Below, piece after piece: positions 15,036 to 15,043 of a stretch of DNA of 15,043 nucleotides. Each line of letters begins with the position of its first letter. Positions within the stretch are counted from its first letter, which is position 1. This DNA is from UCB2 sp964475735 (lineage in GTDB: Bacteria; Chloroflexota; Dehalococcoidia; Tepidiformales; Tepidiformaceae). The stretch covers positions 1-15,043 of the forward strand of contig CAYYYI010000058.1 of the NCBI GenBank assembly GCA_964475735.1, written 5' to 3'. The notes below the pieces were generated by a model that ran no database searches, was not told the DNA's origin, and worked only from the letters and a program-made list of their open reading frames with translations. The translations under genes and the position numbers were made by a program.

Positions 15036-15043
15036 CGGCGCTC

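Overview
This is a GC-rich, gene-dense stretch of ordinary chromosome. It holds the 5' part of the RNase P RNA gene, fifteen protein genes and no sign of an insertion sequence, prophage, CRISPR array or tRNA. The mix fits a Chloroflexota-like bacterium (Dehalococcoidia/Tepidiformia type), with Actinomycetota as the alternative: a luciferase-like (probably F420-dependent) oxidoreductase, a class III CoA-transferase, a class 1B dihydroorotate dehydrogenase, a primary sigma factor with an acidic N-terminus and a long region between 1.2 and 2.1, and a small Cys/His zinc-ribbon protein. The lineage is inference; no phylogeny was run.

Left block (1-1895, minus strand): a zinc-ribbon microprotein, pyrD (class 1B), an IscU/NifU-type Fe-S scaffold and rnpB, which runs off the left edge. 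A perfect hairpin (1606-1631) separates the zinc-ribbon gene from pyrD. pyrD and the scaffold gene lack a Shine-Dalgarno sequence, and each has a TANNNT -10-like hexamer exactly 6 nt before its ATG, which suggests leaderless mRNAs.

Second block (2240-6121, plus strand): a MIP18-Mrp P-loop ATPase, a NYN-domain putative ribonuclease with a disordered basic RGG/Ala-Pro tail (stop and start overlap as TAATG), an unknown lipoprotein and the luciferase-like oxidoreductase. The 344-bp gap before mrp holds two overlapping, oppositely oriented -10 elements and a long inverted repeat.

Third block (6179-10298, minus strand): a compact five-gene operon read as site-2-type M50 protease, HD phosphohydrolase, tyrA, aroA and a guanylate-kinase-family gene, with overlaps of 1, 20 and 4 nt and one 23-nt gap. 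It joins two steps of aromatic amino acid synthesis with a nucleotide kinase whose GMP-binding residues are partly replaced.

Right block (10415-15035): a CoA-transferase on plus shares its stop codon position (CTAG) with a convergent minus-strand pair, PAP2 phosphatase/transferase and GDPD-like phosphodiesterase, likely acting on lipid head groups. Divergent from that pair is the primary sigma factor, with the clearest promoter in the window (TTGACA plus extended -10).

I see no obvious new defence or mobile system. The most worthwhile leads are the recurrent TAC(G/A)(A/C)T promoter hexamers with apparent leaderless starts, the divergent guanylate-kinase homologue, the coupled Mrp/NYN-RGG pair, the PAP2/GDPD-like pair and the minimal P12 helix of RNase P RNA.
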